Made by a program: the position numbers and the translations under genes
Origin: Paulownia fortunei
Taxonomy: Eukaryota > Streptophyta > Magnoliopsida > Lamiales > Paulowniaceae
Assembly: GCA_019321725.1 (NCBI GenBank)
Contig: CM033106.1
Span: 22,814,965-22,878,964 of the forward strand
Direction: 5' to 3'
Length of the DNA stretch: 64,000 nucleotides
Part shown: positions 11,260 through 22,519 of the stretch, piece by piece
Layout: each line of letters starts with the position of its first letter
How positions within the stretch are numbered: position 1 is the first letter of the stretch
Notes under the pieces: generated by a model
What the model saw: only the letters and a program-made list of their open reading frames with translations
Database searches by the model: none
What the model was told of the DNA's origin: nothing

Positions 11260-13790
11260 TTAAGATGGGTTGGATTTGGTTTAACTTCCATTATAGGTGT
11301 TTATACCACATAAGATAGAAGCCTCTTATTAGATATTGACAATTCAAATAAGAGACATCATAGCTTGATTTTTTTAGCAACAAATCCAGCCCCATTATAT
11401 CATTTTCCACATTCCCCAATATTTGCACATCCAACTTCTTTTCTTTCAAATCCTCTATAAGGAGATGTTTTTGTAAAGTAACCTTTACTCCATCCTTGCT
11501 AGTGAACTCAAGCATTTGTTGTGACTTGGGATCAATAATGTCAACTTCTTAAAATACATCAATTTGGAAGAAGTTATTATTGAAAAAGTCTCATTCTCAC
11601 CCAAGAAAGAGTATTTCAAATCAGATGACAAATGTTTCAAATTTATCATAGGAACTTAATACTTGATGGAACAAATTGTACTATTGATGATTAAAGTTCT
11701 TCAAACCTTGGCTTCCAAAAATATTTTTCTTATACCTGCAAAAATTCAAAGAGAGTATTACAGTGTGTCTTTTTACAAATACTTTTACTTTTAAAATTAG
11801 TTTTCAAGGAATCTGAAGAATTAGCGGTAGTAAAATATTCGTGAATAAGTTCCTCAATTAAATCTATTTTTTGTACTTCGATATCTTCTATAGGTTGCTT
11901 ACAAATATTAAACACATTTAGTTTTAAAGTTATATTTCCAAAAGATACCTCAAAATACCATTCCTAAAATTAATCAGAGCATTTGAAGTTACAAGAAAAG
12001 AACGATCTAAAATGATAGGAATCTGTGTATATATATGCGCAACAGGCTCTGTGTTCAAAATAATGAAATCCACTGAAAAGTAGAACTTATCAATTTGTAC
12101 CAACACATTTTTTACTATTCTCTTTGGAACTTTAATCGAACAGTCAACTATTTGGAGTACAACAAAAGTTGTTTTAAGTTCTTACAAACCTAATTATTCA
12201 TTAATTGAGAAATGTAGAAGATTTACACTAGTACCAAGATCAAGCAAAGCACGCTCAATTCTAATGTTTCTTATAGTACATGAAATGGTTGGACAACCTG
12301 AATCTTTATACTTGGGAGGAGTGAATTGTTGAATGATTGAACTAACACTTTCAATTAAAAATGCCTTCTTTCGTTAAACTTACCTTCATTATCAAGACTA
12401 TTTTTATTCTTCATTTCTAAAGGTGGATTATAAATTTTCTCCTTGGGATGAATAGTCTTGTCAATAACTTTTTCATTCCGAAGAGTTGTGACCGAATTAC
12501 CCTTCTTGATTGAATTTTCACGTGAAAAAGAAACATGACACTGAGTTGAAAAATTAAGTTAAGGTTGAACATGAAATTTACCTTTTTCATGAGTATGCAA
12601 AGAAGTTGTCAGTGTTGAAAGTATATTTTTGATCTCATTCATGGCTTGTGAACTCTGGTTATTGATGTTTGCTTATCCATGCATGAATGCTTGCAAAGTT
12701 TCCTCAAGAAATTTTATATGTGGAGTTGGATAAAAAGGAAAGTTTGGTGACTTTTGTGAATGTAGCGGGTAGGCATGGTTATCATCTTGCCAACTAAAAT
12801 TGAGATGATTTATTTATTGTGAATTGTAAGTTTCGTAATATGAAGAATGGAAAGGCTTTTTGAATATGTTCATGATATTTTCTTGTACTAGAATATTTGG
12901 GCATTCATTGATGCAGTGTGCCACAAGTTCACAAATGTTACAAACTTTTTCATCTTGTACATATCTAATTTGTTTTATTTTTTTAAGTTCCATGGCCTTA
13001 ACTTTTCTTGTTAAACTTGCAATCCTAACATTTAGATCATTTTCTAGACTAAGTTAATATTTTTTTATTAATATTAGCAAAATTAGATCTAACTGAACCA
13101 TCGGAAGAATCATCACAGTGTCATGATTGAAAGTTTTCTATCAAATGGTCTAGATATTTTAGGGTTTCATCAGGTTATTTATCAGAAAACTCACCATTAC
13201 ACATTAATTTAACAAATTATTTTGTTTCAAAAGTTAGACCTTCATAAAAAAAACTAATTAAGTGTCATTTTTTAAAACCATAATATTGGTATGAATTCAA
13301 CATTTCCTTAAATATTTCCCCATATTGAAAGAAAGTTTTGTTAGAATTTTGAGAAAAATTTTGGATTTGTCTTTTCAAAGCATTAGTTTTATGAGTTGGA
13401 AATAACTTTTTCAAAAATTCAGCTTGCATTTCTTGCCAAGTGCCAACTGATCCAGGTTTTAAAGAGTTAAGCCAAGTTTTTGCTTTATCTTTTAAAAAAA
13501 ATGAAATAATTTGAGCTTAACAATCTCATTTGTACAAGTTTGATCATAAAAAATGGCACATACTTTACTAAATTCTTTTAGATGCAAGTAAGAGCTTTCA
13601 TAGTTTAAATCATGAAAAGTATGAAGTAAATAGATCATACCTGGCTTGAATCAAAAGTTATTTGCATTGAGAGAAAAAATAAAATAAGAAAGAGAATAAT
13701 TTCGAGAAGTGTGTAAGTAATAACGCATAATATGCACCTGTTAATTTTTATTTTCATCCTGAACACTTTTATTTTCAACCATGGTGGAGT
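11260..13790 (-). pseudogene. Degraded gag-protease of Athila-like element 1
   Basis: On the minus strand, pieces of a retrotransposon gag appear at about 13490-13250 (AWLNSLKPGS, TWQEMQAEFLKKLFP, then TNALKRQIQNF), the usual Ty3/gypsy gag core. A zinc knuckle lies at 12942-12901 (CNICELVAHCINEC, a clean CX2CX4HX4C). A protease-like segment with LLDLGTSVNLLHFS lies around 12262-12200. A further piece at 11515-11291 is open for 74 codons but is not recognised. The pieces are separated by stops and frameshifts, including a stop 14 codons after the first ATG near 13782. No functional protein is possible. Confidence 0.75.
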
Positions 13791-13955
13791 GTGTGGAAGT
13801 AACTTAAATAAATTTTCAAAAAAAAAATAGAATTATTTCTAACTAAATGACGAGAATTATGATTACAATACTATATGAATATATAACCAAAAAAAAAACA
13901 ACATACAATATTTATAAAGAGAAAATATTTACAAACCTGAATACTCACCTTGCCT

Positions 13956-13973
13956 TCCCCATCAAAAATGCCA
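13956..13973 (-). other. Decayed primer-binding site of Athila-like element 1
   Basis: The minus strand reads TGGCATTTTTGATGGGGA seven bases inside the LTR edge. This fits the tRNA-Asp-type site TGGCGCCGTTGCCGGGGA used by Athila elements, after several C-to-T type changes. It fixes element 1 as minus-strand, with its 5' LTR at 13980. Confidence 0.65.
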
Positions 13974-13979
13974 AAAACT

Positions 13980-14361
13980 TGCTACAACTTTAATGTTACA
14001 AACCTGAGTGCAGGTTGTGTCAAGTAATAAATTTTCGTAAGTTTGAGGTCAATCCACACAGAAGTTGTTTGAAGTTTTCAAGTTTATATTTTTTAAAAGA
14101 TGGACTGGATATGGTTTAGATTATAAAAAAATAATTTAGGCTATAACTAAGGAATCAAAGTATTAAAAGTATTGAGGATTAGGGATCCGCTCTTGAGTTT
14201 TGAATAGAAGAACAATTATTTATTATTTTTACCTCTTTTAAATGTCACTATTAGAATCCATATATAATGAAGGTTTCAATTGGAAGATGTTATCAAATAG
14301 TTCATGCATTAACGTAATCATGGTATTGTCTTACTGTTTGCAAATTATCTCTTAACACCAA
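13980..14361 (-). mobile_element. Athila-like element 1, truncated 5' LTR
   Basis: The first 382 bp match the start of the LTR at 5793 (TGCTACAACTTTAATGTTAC here). Homology stops at TTAACACCAAT, where the next LTR begins at once. The remaining ~1.2 kb of this LTR and the outer flank are missing, so the element was joined to a second copy by insertion or recombination. Confidence 0.8.
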
Positions 14362-15886
14362 TACTACAACTTTAAAGTTGCAAACACAAGTATAGATTAT
14401 ATTAGGTAATAAATTTCTCATGAGTTCATGGTCGATCCATAGAAAAGTTGCTTGAAAATTTCAGGTTTATAATTCTAAAAAAAATGGGATTTATGTGATT
14501 CAAAATATATAAAAAATTCGTGTATGTTGTAATTAAAGAAAAACCAAAGAAATAAAAGTATTGAGAATTATGGATCCACTTTTGAATTTTGGATAGAAAA
14601 ATGATTATTTATTCTTTTTACCTCTCTTAATTGCCACTATTGGAATCCATACAGAATGAAAGTTCCAATGGGAAGATATTATCAATTAGTTCATGTAATA
14701 AAGTAATCATGATATTGTCTTACTATTTGTAAATTATCTTTTAACGCTAACACTTATTTATGGGATCAAGCATTTATGCACACCTTTGTCAATAACAAAT
14801 AGAAGTTTAACATTAGCAGTCAATAAGATAAAATCGTACAATAAGCTAAATGAACCTAAGTGTTTGTTACGCCATTGGAGATACATAAATCAAGAATTAC
14901 CACAAAATAATTAGAGTTTAGATCAAAACTTAAAATAATAATACAACATACTGAAACATTTTCTACCCTTATAATCATTCATCTTCCTCCATCAAGAGTT
15001 TCACCCTTTTTCCTCAGCAAAATAAAATTTAAAAAGACATAATAAAAGTTGGAAAGACTAAAACTAGAAGAGAAACTAGAGAATGTATTTCTATTACTAT
15101 TAGAAAACTTACATTACTAAAAAACATATATTACTACTAAACTTAACCTAAAGAAACCCTCTACCCCCTCCCCCTCTTACAAGTTTAATACATGACCTAT
15201 TTAGAGTACTTGGAGTATGCTAGAGTCAAAGCAAATAATGGATGAACTAATTAAGTGGAATACTAGTTGTCAAGAGTTGGAAAGTTGTTACACCAAGTCT
15301 TCAAAATTATCACCTATCCAATTGAATTACATTTTTAGGTTAGATACAGCAAGATTTTGATGATGAGTACTAGAACAAAAGTTGTAGATCTTTCAGTATT
15401 GATATATTTTTATATATCATTTGTCAAATTTGGCTGTTGGATGAGAGATATATGGTCAAATTTCTGAATCATATCCAAGACCCATCTTTTAACAACAACA
15501 ACACATTACAGCCTATGTTTTTACCATTTTGGGTCAATATTGGGCTGAACTTTGATCTGAATTTTTGGTAATCCATTTTGTGCAACCATTTGGACGAACT
15601 TTCTACTATAATCAAAACTAAATTGGGCTGAGCTTCCAATAGAAAAATTGTAGTTCTATCTCATTTCTTTCAAATAAAGTAAGATTTAGATCCATAGGGA
15701 TTTTGCGCATGAAGCTTTGCTCAAAATACAAAAACTACACAAGTTTGAAAACATGCTTCTTTTGATCTTTTTATATTCATTGATTCTCTAACATAAAAAA
15801 TTAATAAAATAATAATATTAACAAAAATAAATCAAGAAAAGTATAAAGAATTTGATACAAAAATATATTAAAATATGTACTTATCA
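14362..15886 (-). mobile_element. Athila-like element 2, 3' LTR
   Basis: A full-length LTR of 1525 bp. It begins TACTACAAC, with the expected TG altered to TA, and ends TTATCA, followed by AATTTCCCCACA (complement of the polypurine tract) at 15887-15898. Internal sequence of the same family follows to the right. The join with the truncated LTR at 14361 has no gap. Confidence 0.85.
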
Positions 15887-17659
15887 AATTTCCCCACACT
15901 TAACCCTTGCTTGTCCTCGAGCAATACTAAAATAAACCTAAACTAATTTACTTTCGAAGGAAATCACAATTGTATTTAACATATGCAATAAGACTTTAAA
16001 CCCCTAAATGGCCCATAGAGGACGAGTTATAGTCTTGTGAAGGTTTCCAGCAGTGATATCCACAAACACCTATGATAACTATCTTCCAACTATTATACTC
16101 ATGAAGCAACAAAGTAATATGGAAATGAAATCAAACAAGTGTTGAGTTTAACTTTTAGTCATTCAAAAGTCAATACATTTCCACAATAAGCATATTAAAG
16201 TGTGTGTGTGTGGATAGTTAATATCAACAGTGATGAAACTATACACGATTCAAATAAATGAATTCTCATAGAACCTTACAAAAACCATCACTTAATCTCA
16301 AATGAAAAAATTAAACATCATAGGCTCTTCCTTTAGTGTAAATCTCCACTACACTGAAGGCACCACATGAAATTAAAAGGTCTTTAACAAAGGTTATAAT
16401 GAGACCAAAGGGTAGCGATATGGCTAAGAAATAAAAACACAGAATGAAACAAAGGTTCTAAAAAATTCGTAGAATTAGAGACAGAGATTTTTGATGAAAA
16501 TTTTTCAAACTCCACAAATTTCGATACTAGGGCCTATTATTATTGAATTGGACCCCTCTTCATTTTTTATTTTTTTTCATCTTACAACATCCCATTTTTA
16601 GTAGCAATTTGTAATATTTTTAGCACTTTACAATTTTTATCTTTTTTCTTTTTCTTTTCTTGTTTTTTTGAAGAGAAACTTCCTCACACTTATCTTCTAC
16701 TCCAACCTAAATTTCTATTGAAAGTTCACCCTGTTAATGGAATATTTCTTAAACTCCAAATTATTTTTAGAACAAGGATTGGGTAATAGTATATTTAGGT
16801 TAGGTAAAAAGATATGGTTATAAAAAAATATTTATTTATTGAAAAGGCTCAAAATGGCTTACTGAGGAGATGTTCTCTTAAAACATCACATGGAGAACAA
16901 GCTGATCTGACAATAGTGTTAGAAAGTCTAATGCCTTAATTATTTTTCTAGTGGTATACTATCAGTCGTTCGTCTCGATAGACCAAAAAGAAAAGTTCTA
17001 CTACTCAACCCCTACACGTTAAAGATCCAAGTGATGATTAAAGGGAGGCCATATGAACTTTCTATTTTGATATGATTATCTTTACACTGAATAACATAAC
17101 TATTTGTGTAAAAAAATTTAAGTATAATTATCGCAAAAATATATTAACCAATAACAACATCAAAGTCCAAAACAACACTCATTATCAATCAAACCACATT
17201 ATTCATGCTTAGTTTTAATTATTGAAGTTGGAAGAACCTCTACAACTCAAAAAAAAAAAAAAAAATTGGTAACTCATAATCTTTTGTTAAAAACTTCACA
17301 AACTTGCCATGTTATACAAAAATTAGGAATGTGTCTCAAAGGTGTTACAATTACCCTTTATTATACCACCACTTTTCATGATTTCAACAAACCCATAAGA
17401 AAACACGCTTGATTTTTTTTTTGAAATAAAATACTAGAAAAACTCACATTGAACATGCAAGTCATGATATCAACTATACCTCTCCCTAAGCTAATTCAGA
17501 CATTGACCCCAATATCAGAAACAGATAGGAAAATAGAGTTTAAAAGATATCACTTGAAGTATAGCTAAAAAAATAAAGCTGAAACAACACAAAACATACG
17601 TTATTAGATGAAATCATTAACAATAAGTATCATAGACTGAGAGTCAAATTCAATTTGCA
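15887..17659 (-). mobile_element. Athila-like element 2, 3' internal region
   Basis: Collinear with 7382-9240 of element 1, including the CCTCGAGCAA segment after the polypurine tract. Non-coding. Confidence 0.75.
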
Positions 17660-17783
17660 TTTTCAACCATTGTTCCTATTGGAACAATCCACATGGACCA
17701 AGGTTGGATCAGATTCTGGCATATATGCTAGAAGTTGATTAATCAATTGGTCAGGTGTTGGAGCAGAAATGAGGATTCTTCTC
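17660..17783 (-). pseudogene. Second copy of the LOG-like fragment, truncated
   Basis: Matches 9258-9380 of element 1 (shared GCTAGAAGTTGATTAATCAA phrase), corresponding to the C-terminal end of the LOG reading frame. Homology ends near 17783, where Tat-B sequence starts. Both Athila-like copies therefore already carried LOG before they diverged. Confidence 0.75.
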
Positions 17784-18359
17784 GAGATAGCTAGGGGTAA
17801 ACATCCTTCCCTGGAGGAAAAACTAACTGAAATGGAAGGAGATAGGAATAAGATGGAGAATCAGATGTTGAAGGCTATTAAGGAGGCCTCTATCTCCCGA
17901 GCAGAAGGTCATGCAACAGGGGTTCTTGCAAGCCAAGTTCAATGGGCCCAGGAGAAAGAAAAGTTCTTGCAATCTTCAAAGTTTTTTGACCACTTGGCCT
18001 TTGGGGCCTTGGACTATCTGATCCACGGTTTCACACATGGCCTAGGTCAGGTCCGAAAGTTAGGATATATCGGTCTAGATCCAAATCTAGATTTTGCTGT
18101 TGAAAGTATTCCTCCACTCAGCAACAGGTATGTCCCTATGGCTGACATAACTGGCCCTTCACAACCATCGACTGCGCTAACATCTTTGGAAGATTCTTCT
18201 GTTCATTCATCCCATCACCCAACGACTGTTGTTCCTCAAGATCTTCCCAATGAGCCTGCTATTAATGTTGAGGATGACAGTTCTTCCCATTCAGGGAATC
18301 CAGATGATGAGAGTGTTGTCTTAGAACCACTCAATGTTTCTGATTATGGGGTAGAATAG
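17784..18359 (+). pseudogene. Antisense extra ORF of Tat-B (gypsy-type transposase-like C-terminal part)
   Basis: Open for 196 codons if read from the ATG at 17769, but the first five codons belong to the adjoining LOG fragment, so the true N-terminal part is missing. Visible features: a coiled-coil-like start (EEKLTEMEGDRNKME), then an ARAEGHATG-like stretch, then FDHLAFGALDYLIHGF and VRKLGYIGLDPNLDF, then a Ser/Pro/Asp-rich tail. This layout resembles the C-terminal half of proteins annotated as putative gypsy-type transposase in plants, encoded by extra ORFs of Tat elements that are often antisense and 3' of pol. The strand and position agree. Codon content is cleaner than in the pol region. 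Function of such ORFs is unknown. Confidence 0.7.
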
Positions 18360-18557
18360 GCTATGTACATCCTTGTAATAATTTTTTCCATAATAATATC
18401 ATTGCTCTTGAGTTTTACTTCATTTTTTCAGCACCTGCAACTTCCAGAATAATTTTTTAATAGCAATTATAAAACATGCATATCTCACTCAGGTTTCATA
18501 ACCGAGCTACATATGCCTTACCAAAGGTATCTTGCTTTCTAAAGTATAAAAAAGATA

Positions 18558-18990
18558 ATCCAGCTCAACTGGTCTTGCTTTTAGATTTTTTCTTAAGTCA
18601 TTTTTCAAGGAGGTCGGTCACTGTGAACCCTCATAAGGAACCTATGTAGGTCCAGTTCAATTGGTCTGGCCTTAGAATTATTATTTTTTTCTTGAATTAT
18701 TTTCCCAGGAAGTCGATCTCTGCGAACCCTCACAAGGAACCCAGGTAGGTCCAATTCAACTGGCCTTGCCTTAGAATTTTTCTCGAATCAATTCCCCAAG
18801 GAGGTCGATCTCTGCGAAGTCTCACAAGAAACCCAGGTAGGTCCAGTTCACTGGTCTTGCCTTAGGATTTTTTGCTTAAATCATTCCCCAAGGAGGTCGG
18901 TCTCTGCGAAGCCTCACAAGGAACCTAGGTAACTCCAGTTCAACTGGTCTTGCCTTAGGATTTTTTTCTCGAGTTAATTCACAATAGGCA
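18558..18990. repeat. ~93-bp tandem repeat, about 4.6 copies, in the Tat-B 3' region
   Basis: Units start near 18558, 18651, 18749, 18842 and 18934. Each reads CCAGTTCAACTGGTCTTGCC, a T-rich middle, AAGGAGGTCGGTCTCTGCGA, then CTCACAAGGAACC and AGGTAGGT. Copies differ by 10-15%, and the T-tract length varies. It sits between integrase and the antisense ORF. Confidence 0.9.
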
Positions 18991-19084
18991 AGATAAATTC
19001 ATTTCATTTCTTTCTTCAAGAAAAAATCAAGATTACATATAGAATTTCTTTAAATGGCAAACATTCCATGGTCTGGGTACTTTT

Positions 19085-19690
19085 TTTCCTTTCTCGTTTT
19101 CTAGCTCATAGGCACCTCCAGCTATTATCCGAGTTACCTTGTAAGACCCTTCCCAATTTACCTCTAACTTGCCCATTTGCTTTAAAGCATCTGCTCATCG
19201 TAGCACCAAATCCCAGACCTGAAAATTTCTTATTTTGACCTTTCGGGAGTATCCAACTCGAATCATGCTTTTGTATGCTTCCATTTGAAGGTATGCCCCC
19301 TCTCTCTTTTCATCAATCCAATCTAATGCTTCCCTCATGAGTTCGTTGTTTTCTTTTTCATCATAGGTCTGGATCCAGTAGGTTTCCATCCCAATCTCGG
19401 TGGGTACAATAGTCTCGGCTCTATATACCAAACTAAATGGAGTTTCTCTTATTGTAGTCTTTGATGTTGTATGATATACCAATCAACGGGGCATGCTTCT
19501 AGCATTTTTCACATGTTCTGACCAAATGCTCCGCATCCTCTTTTAACGAAGGCCAGAAATACCCAGCTCTTGCTATCTTATAAGCCAGCGCACGACCTCC
19601 ACCATGGCTTTCACATCTTTCCTTATAAATTTCTTGCAATACATAGGCTACTTCCTCTTATAATAAATATCTCAAGTATGGTGTAGAGAA
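19085..19690 (-). pseudogene. Tat-B integrase lacking its catalytic core
   Basis: Minus-strand reading: a zinc-binding part at about 19660-19520 (EIYKERCESHGGGRALAYKI, GYFWPSLKEDAEHLV, RTCEKC) is followed almost at once by the end of the core domain at 19482 (VYHTTSKTTIRETPFSLVY) and the C-terminal part (KLEVNWEGSYKVTRIIAGGA) to ~19090. The ~130-residue DDE catalytic core normally between CEKC and this point is absent, with only about ten residues between. The missing core makes the enzyme inactive regardless of other damage. Confidence 0.8.
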
Positions 19691-19699
19691 AGCTCGTTT

Positions 19700-20400
19700 A
19701 TACAATAAACCATCAATTAGACAAAATCTAGTAGCTTGTACCAGGAATCGAACTACTTCTCTTTTACTTTATGGCAGTTTCCCCTCTCGCAAATATTCTA
19801 ATATACTTGGATTCCAATCCTCTTTTTCTTCCACTGAGGCTACTTCAACCCCCATACTATGTTGATAGGTCGTTAACAATGTGATTTTTTTGGTTTTGCA
19901 ATCGGTGGTAAAACTTGCGATTTTGGAAAGATAATCAGCCTTGGAATTCTTAGCTTGCGGTATATGACTTAGTTCAATCTTTGTAAATTGTTGTTTCAAC
20001 TAAGATACATGTTCCACATAGTTTCTCATTCTTTCTTCTTTGATCATAAATTCTCCTTCAACCTGCTACATGACCAACCTTGAATCAGAATAGACATTTA
20101 GGTGCCTGACTCCAAGCTCTAGAGCCATCTTCAATCCCCTCACCAATGCTTCATATTCAGCTTTATTATTTGATGTATGAACTCAAACCTTACGGCAAAT
20201 TCCACCTCTTCCCTTTCTGGGCTAGTTAGCACAATACCTGCCCCACAACCTGATATGGTAGCTGAGTCATCCACATGTGACAACCATGCCTTAAAATTCT
20301 CAATTATTTTCTATAGAAAATCTGCTAAGGCATGCACCTTGATAGCCACTCTTGCTAGTAATCTATGTCATATTCGCTCATCTCTACTATCTATTTGACC
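19700..20400 (-). pseudogene. Tat-B RNase H
   Basis: Minus-strand pieces show the acidic residues of retroviral-type RNase H in order: HVDDSATISGCGAGIVLTS near 20265, NKAEYEALVRGLKMALELG near 20160, and VYSDSR near 20090. They are followed by FTKIELSHIPQAKNSKADYL around 19990. A frameshift separates the first two pieces. The region ends with a sequence leading into the integrase N-terminus (CLIDGLLYKRAF, ~19720). Confidence 0.75.
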
Positions 20401-20699
20401 ATCCGACCCGAAGTTTCCGATTTACTTAGTACTTGTCTCAATATTAGGTTAGTTCGGACCACTAACTTATGTGATAAAAAGTATGGTCGAAGTCGTCTGA
20501 CAGTCATTACTAGGGTTAATCCTCTTTTTTCTATTTCAAGGTATTTAATCTCCGCCCCTCTCAGCAATTTGCTTACATAGTAAATGGGTTTCTGCTGAGC
20601 TCATTCCTCTCTTAACAGCACTGAGATAATGACCGATTATCCTACCGATAAATATACATATAGTGTTTTACCTTGCACAGATTTGGTCAACAAGGGTAG

Positions 20700-21660
20700 C
20701 GCAGCTAAGAAGTTTTTTAATTCATCAAAACCCTCTAACACTGCTCAGTCCATTCAAACTTGTTAGTCTTCCTCAGGATTTTGAAGAAAGGCAAGCTTCT
20801 CTCTGCCGATCTAGATATGAACTGGCTTAGAGCTGCTATCCTACACATGAGTTATTGAACATTATTAATACTATTTGGAGTACTTTCTAGGGATTCATAT
20901 CTATACCCCTTTCGATTACCATATTACCCAAGAATTTACCAGACCTAACCCCAAAAGCACATTTAGAAGGGTTAAGTTTCATACCATATTTCCTAAAGAC
21001 TCCAAAAGCTTCTGCCAAGTCAGCAACATGAGTTTCAGCCTTTATACTTTTTATCAGCATATCATCCACGTATACCTCCATGTTTCTCCCGAGCTGTTCT
21101 TTGAACATTCTATCTATCAGTCTTTGATATGTAGTTCCTGCATTTTTTAGTCCAAAAGGCATAACTACATAACAATAAGTCCCTGTGGAAGTTAGAAAGC
21201 TTACTTTTTTATGATCTTCAGGTACTAACATGATCTGGTGGTACCTCTGTGAAGCATCCGTCATACTTAACAACTCACACCCTAAGGTAGAGTCAACCAA
21301 CTGATCTATTCATGGCAACGGGTAATGATCTTTAGGACATGCTCTATTTAAATCTTGAAAATCAATGCACATTCTCCACTTTTCTTCTATTTTTGGGACC
21401 AAGACAATGTTTGACAACCATTATAGGAATTGGATCTCTCTGATATGTCCAGCCTCCAGCAATTTCTCTACCTCGTTTTGGATAACCTTATCCTTCTTGG
21501 GCCCAAATACCTCTTTTTCTGTTTAACAGGTTTGCATGTTTGGTCAACATTGAGGTAATGTACTGTCACACCTAGATTAATTCCTTCCAGGTCACGCACA
21601 ATCCATGCGAAGATATCAATGTTGTTTCTTAATAACTGAGTCATCCTATCTGCCAATTCT
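20700..21660 (-). pseudogene. Tat-B reverse transcriptase
   Basis: Minus strand. The N-terminal part near 21625 reads IDIFAWIVRDLEGI. Then RMCIDFQDLNRACPKDHYPL near 21370, LLSMTDASQRYHQI near 21265, MPFGLKNAGTTYQRL near 21155, and the catalytic box MEVYVDDMLIKS near 21075, then NPSKCAFGVRSGKFLG near 20950. YVDD is intact. Stop codons and a frameshift separate the blocks, for example between 21468 and 21300. Confidence 0.85.
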
Positions 21661-21934
21661 GGACTCAGCTGTGTGCCCATCCTAGTAGTTCTGGTCATAT
21701 CCCTCAGTATCAATTCTATATTGACCAATTCCTCATTTGGCATTACATGCTCTTGTTCAACTGAAGGCTCTTCTGCTTTATTTCTTTTCATAATTTTCAA
21801 TAGGGGCTCCCCTTCTACACTTTGTTCTATTTTAGTTTTTTTCTGCTCAGCTTTCCTGACAGTTTCCACATAGCATCTCCTAGTCGAGCAATGATCTTTT
21901 TTTACTTCTCATATTCCTTCATCCACAAGAAACT

Positions 21935-22290
21935 TCAATTGTATGTGAAAGGTAGACACCACTGCTTGAAAGGTATTGAGCAAAGGTCTTCCAAGATGAT
22001 GTTATAGGTAGAAAATAAGTCAACTACCAAAAATTTAATCATCTTGGTCTTACGCATGGGTTCAGTACCTAAGGATACTCGTAGGAAGACCTGACCCATG
22101 GGATCTACCACTCCTCTGCCAAAACCAAACAAGGTTGTCTCTACTGGCTGTTATGTTATATCCAGATTCTTCTTTTTATATGCTTCATAGAACAAGACAT
22201 TAACTAAGCTACCCGTGTCTACCATTACTCTAGCCACGTCAAAGTTAGCCATGATTGCAGTGATGACTAGTGCATCATTATGCGGTGCCT
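21935..22290 (-). pseudogene. Tat-B aspartic protease
   Basis: The minus strand gives ANFDVARVMVDTGSLVNVLF then YEAYKKKNL at about 22255-22165, the single DTG active site of a retroelement protease. Downstream (22132-21935) is the usual Tat continuation through VDLFSTYNIILEDLCSI. A stop lies between the two parts. Confidence 0.75.
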
Positions 22291-22519
22291 GTAATCCTCT
22301 CATATCATGAGGCCCAAATTGAATCGTTGGTCCTTCACTAATTTTATGGACCTCTCATCTTGTGCTTCCTAGAGTAGGTCGGACATATGCTTTCCTAGCT
22401 CGGTTGGAGTCCCCATCTGTAGGACCTCATACTATCATTTGGATGAAACCCCTTGGAGCCTGGGGATGGTTTTCTCCAGGGACAGCTCCAACTATTTCTT
22501 CTTTAATATCTTTTTCTAT

